From Rhodospirillaceae bacterium (GTDB taxonomy: Bacteria; Pseudomonadota; Alphaproteobacteria; Dongiales; Dongiaceae), in the NCBI GenBank assembly GCA_016712715.1, contig JADJQM010000003.1, positions 1,050,022 through 1,114,021 on the forward strand: a DNA stretch of 64,000 nt, in the 5' to 3' direction. A program made the position numbers and the translations under genes. Each line of letters opens with the position of its first letter. Positions within the stretch are counted from its first letter, which is position 1. The notes under the pieces are model-generated. The model was not told the origin of the DNA. It did no database searches and worked only from the letters and a program-made list of their open reading frames with translations. Positions 34,231 to 42,237 of the stretch are shown piece after piece.

Positions 34231-34719
34231 TCAGAATTTCCCCAGCAGATGCCGGAGTATCGCAAGTTCGGCCTTGGTGAGGTTCCTGGCGACGCGGGCA
34301 TCATGTGCCTTCACCTCGTCGATCGCCCGCAAGCGCCGCCGTTGACCCAGCGCCGTGAGCTTCAGGACATTGGCGCGCTTGTCGGTCACCGAGGCCACGC
34401 GCGTGAGCAGCTTGAGGTCGGCCAGCCGGTCGATGAGCGCCATGATAGTGGCGCGGTTGACCCCCATGATCTGACCAAGGCGGGACTGATTGATCCCGGG
34501 ATTGGCCTCGATCAGGACCAGGGCTGCGAACATCGGTGGCGTCAGGTCGGCGATGCTCGCATCGAAATCCTTGTAGATGGCGATCTGCGCGCGACGGATC
34601 GCATAGCCGACAAGATCGCCCAGCACACCGAACGTGACATCTGCGGGCCATTGCTCGAACGCCCCCGGCGCCTCGCTTGCCGTTTCATGGATTCGTCCTC
34701 TTGCAACTGATCCCGACAC
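34231..34719 (-). CDS. MarR-family transcriptional regulator
   Basis: A 162-residue winged-helix regulator. The core reads LGDLVGYAIRRAQIAIYKDF, INQSRLGQIMGVNRATIMALIDRLADLKLL (recognition helix) and SVTDKRANVLKLTALG (wing). The start is uncertain. The GTG at 34719 has AAGGGG upstream. An ATG at 34688 has a better AGAGGA site but is out of frame by one base, across a run of five G residues on the coding strand. The gene is divergent from the flavin monooxygenase and a palindrome lies between them. Confidence 0.82.
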   Translation of the reverse strand: MSGSVARGRIHETASEAPGAFEQWPADVTFGVLGDLVGYAIRRAQIAIYKDFDASIADLTPPMFAALVLIEANPGINQSRLGQIMGVNRATIMALIDRLADLKLLTRVASVTDKRANVLKLTALGQRRRLRAIDEVKAHDARVARNLTKAELAILRHLLGKF

Positions 34720-34732
34720 CAGGTCCCACCCC

Positions 34733-34781
34733 TTGACACATCCGCCGCTTCCGGCCGACATTGTATGTAAAGCATACATAA
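34733..34781 (+). promoter_or_regulatory. Promoter and palindromic operator of the flavin monooxygenase
   Basis: TTGACA at 34733-34738 is a perfect -35; with an 18-base spacer the -10 would be GACATT at 34757-34762. Overlapping the expected start is an inverted repeat TGTATG-TAAAG-CATACA at 34762-34778. Short A/T-rich palindromes of this kind are typical MarR-family operators, and a MarR gene diverges here. Confidence 0.5.
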
Positions 34782-34798
34782 ATATCCAGGAGGCACAA

Positions 34799-36041
34799 GT
34801 GCGCGTGGCGGTGATCGGCGGCGGAATCGGCGGCCTGACAGCGGCCCTGAGCCTGCATGCCGCGGGCATCGAAGTCGAGCTGTTCGAAGCTGTCGGCGCG
34901 CTGAAACCGCTTGGCGTCGGCATCAACCTGCTGCCCCATGCCGTCCGCGAGCTGACGGAACTGGGGTTGGCGGGGGAGCTGGCGGCGATCGGCGTTGCCC
35001 CACAAGCACTCATCTATGCCAACAAGTTCGGCCAGGAAATCTGGCGCGAGGCGCGGGGCCTTGCCGCCGGATATAAATGGCCGCAAATCTCCCTGCATCG
35101 CGGCCGCTTGCAGATGATGCTCTACGATGCGGCGCTGGCAAGGCTCGGTGCGCAGCAGGTTCACCTCGGCCACCGCGCCCGGCACTTCGAGACCGGCGCC
35201 GATCACGCCACCGTCACCTTTGACCAGAGCAGCATCACGGCCGACGTCGTCGTCGCCGCGGACGGCATTCATTCCGCCGCCCGCGCGCAACTCTATCCGC
35301 TGGAGGGTCCGCCCAAATGGAACCAGCGCATCCTGTGGCGCGGCGTCAGTTTGGCGCCAGGCTTCCTGGGCGGGCACAGCATGGTGATGGCCGGTCATCA
35401 GGCGCAGAAATTCGTCTGCTATCCGATCGGTGCTGCTGGTCCGCTGGCCGAGATCAACTGGATCGCCGAGCTGAGCTTCCCTGAAGGGCATCTGTGGCGC
35501 CGCGAGGATTGGAACCGTGCGGCCGACCTTGATGATTTCCTGCCCGCTTTCGAGGGCTGGCGCTTTCCCCTGGCTCGATGTGCCGGCGATCATCCGCGCT
35601 GCCGACCGCGTGTTCGAATATCCCATGGTCGACCGCGATCCACTCGACCGCTGGACTTTCGGCCGACTCACCTTGCTGGGTGACGCGGCCCATCCCATGT
35701 TCCCGATCGGCTCCAATGGCGCCTCGCAGGCGATCCTCGATGCCAGAACCCTGGCCTTCGAGTTGGCAACCCAGGCCAATATCGACATCGCGCTGACGAA
35801 TTACGAAGCCTCGCGCCGCCCGGCCACGACGCAGATCGTGCTGGCCAATCGCGGCAACGGTCCGGAACAGGTGATGCAAATTGCCGAGACGCGTGCACCC
35901 GACGGCTTTGACAATATCGCCACGGTCATCGACCACACCGAGCTTGAGGATATCGCCCGGCGCTACAAGCTCATGGCCGGTTTCGACCTGGAAACGCTGA
36001 ACAACCGGCCCAGCCTGTCGGCGCGGATCGCCAGGGCTTGA
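34799..36041 (+). pseudogene. PhzS-like FAD monooxygenase, interrupted by a 1-base insertion
   Basis: A flavin-dependent aromatic hydroxylase of the UbiH/PhzS type that would be 413 residues. The GTG at 34799 follows AGGAGG by five bases and reads straight into the FAD motif VAVIGGGIGGLTAALSL. The frame breaks in CCCC at 35567-35570: after EGWRFP the first frame goes off to a stop at 35683. The next frame carries WLDVPAII, the second FAD motif LLGDAAHPMFPIGSNGAS and the C-terminus to 36041. Deleting one C restores the gene. The break removes the GD motif, so the truncated product would not work. The substrate is unknown. Confidence 0.85.
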
Positions 36042-36092
36042 CGCGGCACAGCCAGGCTCTAGCATGGCGCCCTCACAGCCAAACGAGTGATC

Positions 36093-37097
36093 ATGTCCGC
36101 CAGCCCCATTGCCACCGATATCGATTTCAACCGCGACGGCAAGCAAATGGGGTATCTGCGGCTGCCGCATTCCGTGCACCGCTCGGCCTATGGCTGGATC
36201 CCCTTCCCCATCGCCTGCATCCGCAACGGCGACGGCCCGGCGATGTTCCTCTCCGCCGGCGTCCATGGCGATGAGTATGAGGGCCAGATCGCCCTCTCGC
36301 GCCTCATCCAGGACATCGACGCCAAGGATGTGCGCGGCCGCATCATCATCCTGCCGATGGCCAATTTTCCAGCCGGGGTGGCGGGCCTGCGCGTCTCACC
36401 GATCGACGACGTCAACCTCAACCGCAGCTTCCCGGGCGATCCGGCCGGCACGCCCACGCAGATCATCGCCCATTACATCGAGACCGTGCTGATGCCGGGC
36501 ACGGATCTGCATATCGACATGCATTCCGGCGGCTCGTCGCTGTTCTATCTGCCCTGCGTGATGCCGGATTGGACGGCCAATTGCGTCATGCCGCAGGCGC
36601 GCATCGCCGAACTCTGCCGCCTGTTCGGCGCCCCCTACCAGATCACCTTCGACGAGGACAAGGAGGGCCGATACATCTCCGCCGCGGCCACGCGCCTCGG
36701 CATCGCCTCGATCGGCGCGGAGCTCGGCGGTGGCGGCAGGCTGACCGGCGCCTATGCCGACATCGCCTATTGGGGCATCCTGCGCATCCTGCGCGCGATG
36801 GGCGCCTATGCCGGCAGCCTCGACCATGCCCCGGCACCTGCCGAAACGCTGGTGCTGCCGGTCAAGGCCAACCAGTTCGCCTATGCGATGGATGGCGGCG
36901 TGCTGGAACATCTGGTGGCGCTGGGCGACCGCATCGCCGATGGCGCGCGCGTGGCCCTCATCCATCACCCGGAAACGCCGGGCCTGGCGCCGACGCCGGT
37001 CCATGCGGTGAAAGGCGGCCTCGTCGTGTGCCAGCGCGCCATGGGCCGCGTCGAGCGCGGCGATTGCATCGGCCATTGGGGTGGCCCCAGCGCCTAG
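36093..37097 (+). CDS. Succinylglutamate desuccinylase/aspartoacylase-family deacylase
   Basis: A 334-residue zinc-dependent deacylase of the AstE/AspA family. Zinc ligands are visible in AGVHGDEYEGQ (His and Glu) and in DLHIDMHSGG (His). The block DDVNLNRSFPGDPAGTP carries the substrate-binding Arg region. The C-terminal 80 residues form the beta domain common to DoeB-like members, which deacetylate ectoine breakdown products. Substrate unknown. ATG 36093 is used; it lies 51 bases after the monooxygenase gene and may be cotranscribed with it. Confidence 0.87.
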   Translation: MSASPIATDIDFNRDGKQMGYLRLPHSVHRSAYGWIPFPIACIRNGDGPAMFLSAGVHGDEYEGQIALSRLIQDIDAKDVRGRIIILPMANFPAGVAGLRVSPIDDVNLNRSFPGDPAGTPTQIIAHYIETVLMPGTDLHIDMHSGGSSLFYLPCVMPDWTANCVMPQARIAELCRLFGAPYQITFDEDKEGRYISAAATRLGIASIGAELGGGGRLTGAYADIAYWGILRILRAMGAYAGSLDHAPAPAETLVLPVKANQFAYAMDGGVLEHLVALGDRIADGARVALIHHPETPGLAPTPVHAVKGGLVVCQRAMGRVERGDCIGHWGGPSA

Positions 37098-37105
37098 AGA
37101 ACGGA

Positions 37106-37756
37106 TCAGGCGGCCTTGGTCCGTGCCGCGAACATCTCGGTGATCCTGACCGCCTGCCCGAGGCGCTTGTCGATCTCGGCCATGGTCTTGGCGAGATCCT
37201 CGCTGTCATCGCGCCGCCAGGCATGGAGGCCGGCCAGATAGATCGCCATCAGCCCTTGGAGCCGCAGCAGCCCCTTGAGGCCGGAAGCACTGATCCCCGC
37301 CGTTTCCAGCATCAGCCCCATCGAGCGGCGCAGTTGCCGGCTGAGGCAGGCGGCTTCGAACGGTGTCTGCGGCAGTTCGCGCAGTAAAGTGAGATAGGCG
37401 TCGCGGCTCTGCTGCAGGTGATCGATGCGCCGCATGAGGAGATCGAACAGCCGGTCCTTGGCATCGCCCTCCAGCGGGTCGACTTTCAGCGAACGCAGGA
37501 TGTCATTGTCGGTTTCGCGCGCAAGGCCCAGCAGCAGGGCACCCTTGGTCGGATAGATGTCATGGGCCGCAGCCATGTCGAGCCCGGCTTCTTCGGCAAT
37601 CGCCGCCAGCGACAGATCGCGCCAGCCTTGCGTCGCGATGAGGTGAAGAAGCGCTGCCCGCAACCGCGCCGCATTGTCACCGGCCGCTGCCGTCTTGCGC
37701 ACGGCCGGCTTCTTCCTTGTCGCGGTCTTCCTGGTTGTTCGATTGGTCTTGGCCAT
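37106..37756 (-). CDS. TetR-family transcriptional regulator
   Basis: A 216-residue regulator. A Lys/Arg/Thr-rich N-terminal tail (residues 1-25) precedes a TetR helix-turn-helix: LRAALLHLIATQGWRDLSLAAIAEEAGLDMAAAHDIYP and GALLLGLARE, with the weaker DIYP in place of the usual YYHF. The C-terminal domain is helical and COQ9-like in pattern. The ATG at 37756 is five bases from GGGAGG. It converges on the deacylase gene with an 8-base gap. Confidence 0.85.
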   Translation of the reverse strand: MAKTNRTTRKTATRKKPAVRKTAAAGDNAARLRAALLHLIATQGWRDLSLAAIAEEAGLDMAAAHDIYPTKGALLLGLARETDNDILRSLKVDPLEGDAKDRLFDLLMRRIDHLQQSRDAYLTLLRELPQTPFEAACLSRQLRRSMGLMLETAGISASGLKGLLRLQGLMAIYLAGLHAWRRDDSEDLAKTMAEIDKRLGQAVRITEMFAARTKAA

Positions 37757-37845
37757 CATCGCCTCCCATTACCCAGGATTTTATACGGAGATGATATAGG
37801 TTTGGATGCTGCTGCCGCAAGCAGCCTCGATCCTCCCCCCAATGC

Positions 37846-39522
37846 TCACTCGCCGAGGGCCACCGGGCCGATTTCGTGATAGACGTCGCCCGGCCCCGGA
37901 TTGCCGGGGAAGGTATGCCCGCCGAAATGTGTCATGACACCCCAGACCGCGTTCAAGGCCGTCTGCACGGCACCTTCGACCCAGGCCGGAATCCAGGCCA
38001 CGTCATCGCCGGCCATGAAGATGCCGCGCTCGGCGGGCGGCATGTCGGCTTGCATGAAATGGCCGAACATGCGGTGGTTATAGCGGTAATGCCCCGGCAA
38101 GGCACCCTTGAAGGCGCCGAGGAAATGGGGGTCCGCCTCCCAACTGACCGTGATCGGGTCGCCGATGATATGTTCGGCGATGTTGACCTTGGGATAGATC
38201 TTCGCAAGCGCCGACAGGGCCAGTTCCACCCGGCGATCGACGGGCAGCGGCAGCATCTTCAAGGCGTCGGACATCCAGCTATAGGTGAGGCAGATGACGC
38301 CGGGCTTGTCCGGCCCGTTGTCGAAGAGATACGTCCCGCGCGTCAGGCGGTCGGTGAGCGTCATGCTCATGACGTCGCGCCCAGTGACCGGATCCTTGTC
38401 CTTCCAGAACGGCCGGTCGACCATGACGAAGGTCTTCGAGGATTGCATGTAACGCGTGCGATCGAGTGCCATCCAGATCTTCTGCGAGAAGACCGATTCA
38501 TCGGTATCGATGCTGGTGGTGAGCAGCCAGCTCTGGCAGGTGGAGACCACCGCGTCATAGGTCCGGGTGCGACCCCAGCGATCGGTGATGTCGAAGCGCT
38601 GATCCGCGCGCCTCTTGATATGTGTCACACCCGGCAGCGGCGCCCCGCCATGTAGCGAGGAGAGCGACGTTCCTTTCGGCCAATGCTGGATGCGTTCCGG
38701 CGCGCGCCGCCACAGGCCCTGCGGCACCTGCTCCACACCGCCCAGGATGAAGCGCTGGTGATCGTCGCATTCGGTGACATTGACGCGGAGGATTTCCAGC
38801 ATCGAATTGGGGAAGTCGGAATCCCAGCCGCCGGTGCCGAAGCCGACCTGACCGAACACTTCGCGGTGGCGGAAGCTCAGCTTTGCAAAGGCTGAGGAGC
38901 GCGTCACGAAATCATAGAAGGTGCGCTCGTCCCATTCCTTCACCAGCGGATCCCAGATCGCCTTCACGGTTCTCACATCGCGGTTGCGGATGGCCTGCTG
39001 CAGTTCCGAATAATGCGCATGCTCCTCGAGTGCCGCGTGATAGGCATCCGCCACCTCGCGGAACATCGGCGGGAGATCCGCGAGGGTCCGGGCGTAATAG
39101 GTCTCGCCCTCAAGGTTGATCACCGTGCTGCCGGCGGCTTCGGTAAGCGGGTTGGGAAAAGGCCGCGATTCAAGTTCCAGCCGGTCGACATAGTGATAGA
39201 AGGCGGTCGACGAGACCGGAAAGCGCATGCCGCCCAATTCGGCGATGATGCCGGCGGGCGCCCCCTCGAAGGGTTGCGAGCGCAGGCGACCGCCAAGCTG
39301 CGAGGCTTCGTACACGACCGGCTTCAACCCCAACTTCATCAATTCATAGGCAGAAACCAAGCCCGAGATGCCGGCGCCGATGACCGCCACCTCAGTGCCA
39401 TGCTTTTCCGAGGGGATCGCGCCGATGCCGGCCGGATGCTTGATCCAATCATCGAACGGAAACGGAAAATCAGGCCCGAAGATCGTGACCGGTTTCTGGA
39501 GCGAGCTGTGCGTTTCGGCCAT
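37846..39522 (-). CDS. Flavin amine oxidase, tryptophan 2-monooxygenase-like
   Basis: A 558-residue FAD enzyme of the IaaM/phenylalanine 2-monooxygenase group. The FAD motif is VAVIGAGISGLVSAYELMKLG, followed by YEASQLGGRLRS and the substrate-site block AELGGMRFPVSSTAFYHYVD; the C-terminal FAD block is GIFMAGDDVAWIPAWVEGA. Length and motif spacing match IaaM, which makes indole-3-acetamide from tryptophan; an L-amino-acid oxidase role is equally possible. No IaaH amidase gene is in the window. Confidence 0.85.
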   Translation of the reverse strand: MAETHSSLQKPVTIFGPDFPFPFDDWIKHPAGIGAIPSEKHGTEVAVIGAGISGLVSAYELMKLGLKPVVYEASQLGGRLRSQPFEGAPAGIIAELGGMRFPVSSTAFYHYVDRLELESRPFPNPLTEAAGSTVINLEGETYYARTLADLPPMFREVADAYHAALEEHAHYSELQQAIRNRDVRTVKAIWDPLVKEWDERTFYDFVTRSSAFAKLSFRHREVFGQVGFGTGGWDSDFPNSMLEILRVNVTECDDHQRFILGGVEQVPQGLWRRAPERIQHWPKGTSLSSLHGGAPLPGVTHIKRRADQRFDITDRWGRTRTYDAVVSTCQSWLLTTSIDTDESVFSQKIWMALDRTRYMQSSKTFVMVDRPFWKDKDPVTGRDVMSMTLTDRLTRGTYLFDNGPDKPGVICLTYSWMSDALKMLPLPVDRRVELALSALAKIYPKVNIAEHIIGDPITVSWEADPHFLGAFKGALPGHYRYNHRMFGHFMQADMPPAERGIFMAGDDVAWIPAWVEGAVQTALNAVWGVMTHFGGHTFPGNPGPGDVYHEIGPVALGE

Positions 39523-39566
39523 AGTCGCGATCTTTCCCCTGGAATCAGTTGGTGGCGGGCTCCGAC

Positions 39567-39917
39567 TTACGGCTCAATCTCGATGGAATCAACCTTGTTC
39601 GGATAGAAGGCGAGGTGCCCCGCGATCGCCGCCACCGCCGGGAATGGCTGCTCATAGCTCCACACCGCATTGTTGGCGCCGCCAATGCTGAAATAGGCGG
39701 CGTCGCCCTTATAGGGGCAATGCGTCTGCTGCGTGCTGTGGACAAGCTCGCTCATCTGCGCATCGGCGCGCGGGATGTACTGCACCGGCGGATAGCTACC
39801 TTCCTGCAGCGTGAGCGCCCGGCGGCTGTCGGCGATTACTTTGCCGCCCGCCTTGACCACGACACGGCCTGCTGTCGGCGTGATGGTGATGGGATGGTCC
39901 GGACCGGGCTGTTTCAA
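39567..39917 (-). CDS. DUF427-family protein
   Basis: A 116-residue single-domain protein of the DUF427 family. Features are the early RVVVKAGGKVIADSRRAL block, YPPVQYIPRADA, the H-x-T-x-C-PYKGDA motif (HSTQQTHCPYKGDAAYFS, key residues C and Y) and the end FYPNKVDSIEI. The start is TTG at 39917 with AGCAGG seven bases upstream. It lies 44 bases upstream of the amine oxidase gene on the same strand, so the two may be cotranscribed. Function is not established. Confidence 0.88.
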   Translation of the reverse strand: MKQPGPDHPITITPTAGRVVVKAGGKVIADSRRALTLQEGSYPPVQYIPRADAQMSELVHSTQQTHCPYKGDAAYFSIGGANNAVWSYEQPFPAVAAIAGHLAFYPNKVDSIEIEP

Positions 39918-40064
39918 GCGCGCACCTGCTGGTAAGAGACGGATGGATGGACTCTAGGAAAGTGCCGAGCTCCTGTCGAGCATTGTGGCGCCCCATGGCG
40001 CGCTGCTAACCTGCCACCACCTCGGCAACTCGACATATTGGCCAAGCTGGCAATGGAGTCCGCT

Positions 40065-40682
40065 ATGTTGAAACTGTTCTATTCCCCACAATCCTGCGCG
40101 CTCGCCTCGCATATCGCCCTCGCTGAAGCGGGTGCCGCCTTTGAGGCCGTGCGCGTCGATTTTGCCAGCCAGGAGCAACGTCAGCCCGACTATCTGAAGG
40201 TCAACCCCAAGGGCCGCGTCCCAGCCTTGGTGACGGATCGTGGCGTCCTCACCGAGACGCCCGCGATCCTCTTCTACGTCGCCCAGACGCATCCCGCGGC
40301 GGGACTGGCACCGCTTGACGATCCGTTCGAGCTTGGCCGCCTCCAGGCTTTCAACAGCTATCTCTGCTCCACCGTCCATGTTGCACATGCACACCGCATG
40401 CGCGGCTATCGCTGGGCCGATGATCCCAGCACCTTTGCCGACATGGCGCGCAAGGTGCCGCAGAATGTCCGCGACTGCTTCGCGCTCATCGAGGCCGAGA
40501 TGTTCATGGGCCCCTGGGTGATGGGCGAGACCTTCTCGATCGGCGATGCCTATCTCTACACTCTCGCCACCTGGCTCGAAGATGATGGCGTCGATCCGGC
40601 GCAATTTCCCCGAATTCTGGACCACCGCAGCCGCATGTCACAGCGGCCAAACGTGGCGCGCGTTCTCGCCCTTCATCAATGA
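40065..40682 (+). CDS. Glutathione S-transferase family protein
   Basis: A 205-residue GST. The N-terminal thioredoxin-like domain starts MLKLFYSPQSCALASHIAL, with a Ser/Cys-type active site in SPQSC, the cis-Pro in GRVPAL and the glutathione-binding LTETPAIL. The C-terminal helical domain has the N-capping GETFSIGDAYLYT. It belongs to the beta-like bacterial class. Substrate unknown. The ATG at 40065 is chosen over 40038, since family sequence begins there. Confidence 0.92.
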   Translation: MLKLFYSPQSCALASHIALAEAGAAFEAVRVDFASQEQRQPDYLKVNPKGRVPALVTDRGVLTETPAILFYVAQTHPAAGLAPLDDPFELGRLQAFNSYLCSTVHVAHAHRMRGYRWADDPSTFADMARKVPQNVRDCFALIEAEMFMGPWVMGETFSIGDAYLYTLATWLEDDGVDPAQFPRILDHRSRMSQRPNVARVLALHQ

Positions 40683-40791
40683 GGTTGCCTAGGTAAATAA
40701 CCCGCAAAACAATCTTACAGTTGTAGAATTCGCTCCTCTCGACATCTGAGCTTGCGGCTGTTGCTGTTTGGGCGGCACTATCCGGATTACA

Positions 40792-42225
40792 ATGTCCTCT
40801 CAGCGGTTTATCCGCACAGGAGACGGTGCTTTGCAGGACTCGCGCGTTCTCTCGGCGGATGGCGATTCACGATTCCGCCGCGTTGTTGAAGCGTCTCCCA
40901 GCGCGATGGTGATGATCAATGCCGCCGGTCGCATCGAGATGGTCAACCTGCAGGCCGAACGCGTTTTCGGCTATGCGCGAGAAGCGATGATCGGCCAGCC
41001 GGTCGAAATGTTGCTGCCGGCCCGCTTCCGCGATCATCATCCTGGCCTGCGCCAATCCTTCTTTGCCGATCCGCGATCACGACCAATGGGCATCGGTCGC
41101 GATCTCTTTGGCCTGCGTGCCGATGGCACCGAATTCCCGATCGAGATCGGCTTGAACCCGATCGAGACCGAGGAGGGACCGATGGTGCTCTCGGCCATCG
41201 TCGACATCTCGGAGCGCAAGCATCTCGAAGAACGTTTTCGCCGCGTGGTCGAGGCGGCACCAAATGCCATGGTGATGATCAATACCCGCGGCCAGATCGA
41301 GATGGTCAATGCCCAGGCCGAACGTGTGTTCGGCTACAGTCGCGCGGAGATGCTGGGACAGCCAGTTGAGATGCTGGTCCCGGACCAATTTCGCAATCAC
41401 CATCCCGGCCTGCGCCAGGCCTTCTTCGCCGATTCCAAGGCACGCCCCATGGGGGCCGGGCGCGATCTCTTTGCCCGTCGCAAGGACGGCAGTGAATTTC
41501 CCGTCGAGATCGGCCTCAACCCGATCGAGACCGAGGACGGGATCATGGTTCTTTCCGCGATCGTCGACATTTCCGATCGAAAGCAGAAAGAACGCAGCAT
41601 CGAGCTGGCACTCCAGGAAAAGGATGTGCTGCTGGGCGAAATTCACCACCGCGTGAAGAACAATCTGCAGATCGTGCACAGCCTGCTCGACCTGCAATCG
41701 GCACAGATCAGCGATCCCAGCGTCATTGCCATGCTGCGTGACAGCCAGAACCGCATCCGCTCGATGGCGCTCATCCATCAGACGCTTTACCAATCCAACG
41801 ATTTCGCCAAGGTCGAATTCGGCACGTTCCTGGATTCCTTCGTCCCCATGCTGGTTTCCTCCTACACCGTCAACGCGGAGAGGGTCGCCCTCCACGTTGC
41901 GGCCGATGGCATTCACCTGCCGATCAATGCCGCCATTCCTTGCGGCCTTATCGTGAATGAGCTCATCTCCAATGCCCTGAAGCATGCCTTCCCCGACGGC
42001 CAGCATGGGCAATTGCAGGTCGAACTGACAGAAAGTCCGGACCAGCAACTCGTGCTTGCCGTCAGCGATGACGGCGTCGGTCTACCGGCCGGGCTCGACC
42101 CCAGGACATCGACGACACTCGGCCTGCAACTGGTGACGTTGCTCACGGATCAATTGCGGGGCACGCTGTCGATCAGCCATGGCAATCCGACCCGCTTTGC
42201 CATACGCTTCCCATTGACCGGTTGA
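40792..42225 (+). CDS. PAS-PAS sensor histidine kinase (HisKA_2 type)
   Basis: A 477-residue cytoplasmic sensor kinase. Two PAS domains (about residues 27-147 and 148-268) are close duplicates: I count about 91 identical positions of 121 by hand. The kinase core follows, with the phospho-accepting His in GEIHHRVKNNLQIVHSLLDLQS and ATP-binding motifs NELISNALKHAFPDG and DDGVGLP. There is no membrane segment. The next gene, 12 bases on, begins with a receiver domain and is the likely partner. Confidence 0.9.
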   Translation: MSSQRFIRTGDGALQDSRVLSADGDSRFRRVVEASPSAMVMINAAGRIEMVNLQAERVFGYAREAMIGQPVEMLLPARFRDHHPGLRQSFFADPRSRPMGIGRDLFGLRADGTEFPIEIGLNPIETEEGPMVLSAIVDISERKHLEERFRRVVEAAPNAMVMINTRGQIEMVNAQAERVFGYSRAEMLGQPVEMLVPDQFRNHHPGLRQAFFADSKARPMGAGRDLFARRKDGSEFPVEIGLNPIETEDGIMVLSAIVDISDRKQKERSIELALQEKDVLLGEIHHRVKNNLQIVHSLLDLQSAQISDPSVIAMLRDSQNRIRSMALIHQTLYQSNDFAKVEFGTFLDSFVPMLVSSYTVNAERVALHVAADGIHLPINAAIPCGLIVNELISNALKHAFPDGQHGQLQVELTESPDQQLVLAVSDDGVGLPAGLDPRTSTTLGLQLVTLLTDQLRGTLSISHGNPTRFAIRFPLTG

Positions 42226-42237
42226 CGAGGTCGACGC

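Noticed and set aside
34542..34796. Alternative minus-strand frame holding MKRQARRRG
   Set aside because: Only its first codons look like a gene start. Beyond the G-run it loses the MarR sequence, so it is recorded as a possible frameshift and not as a gene.
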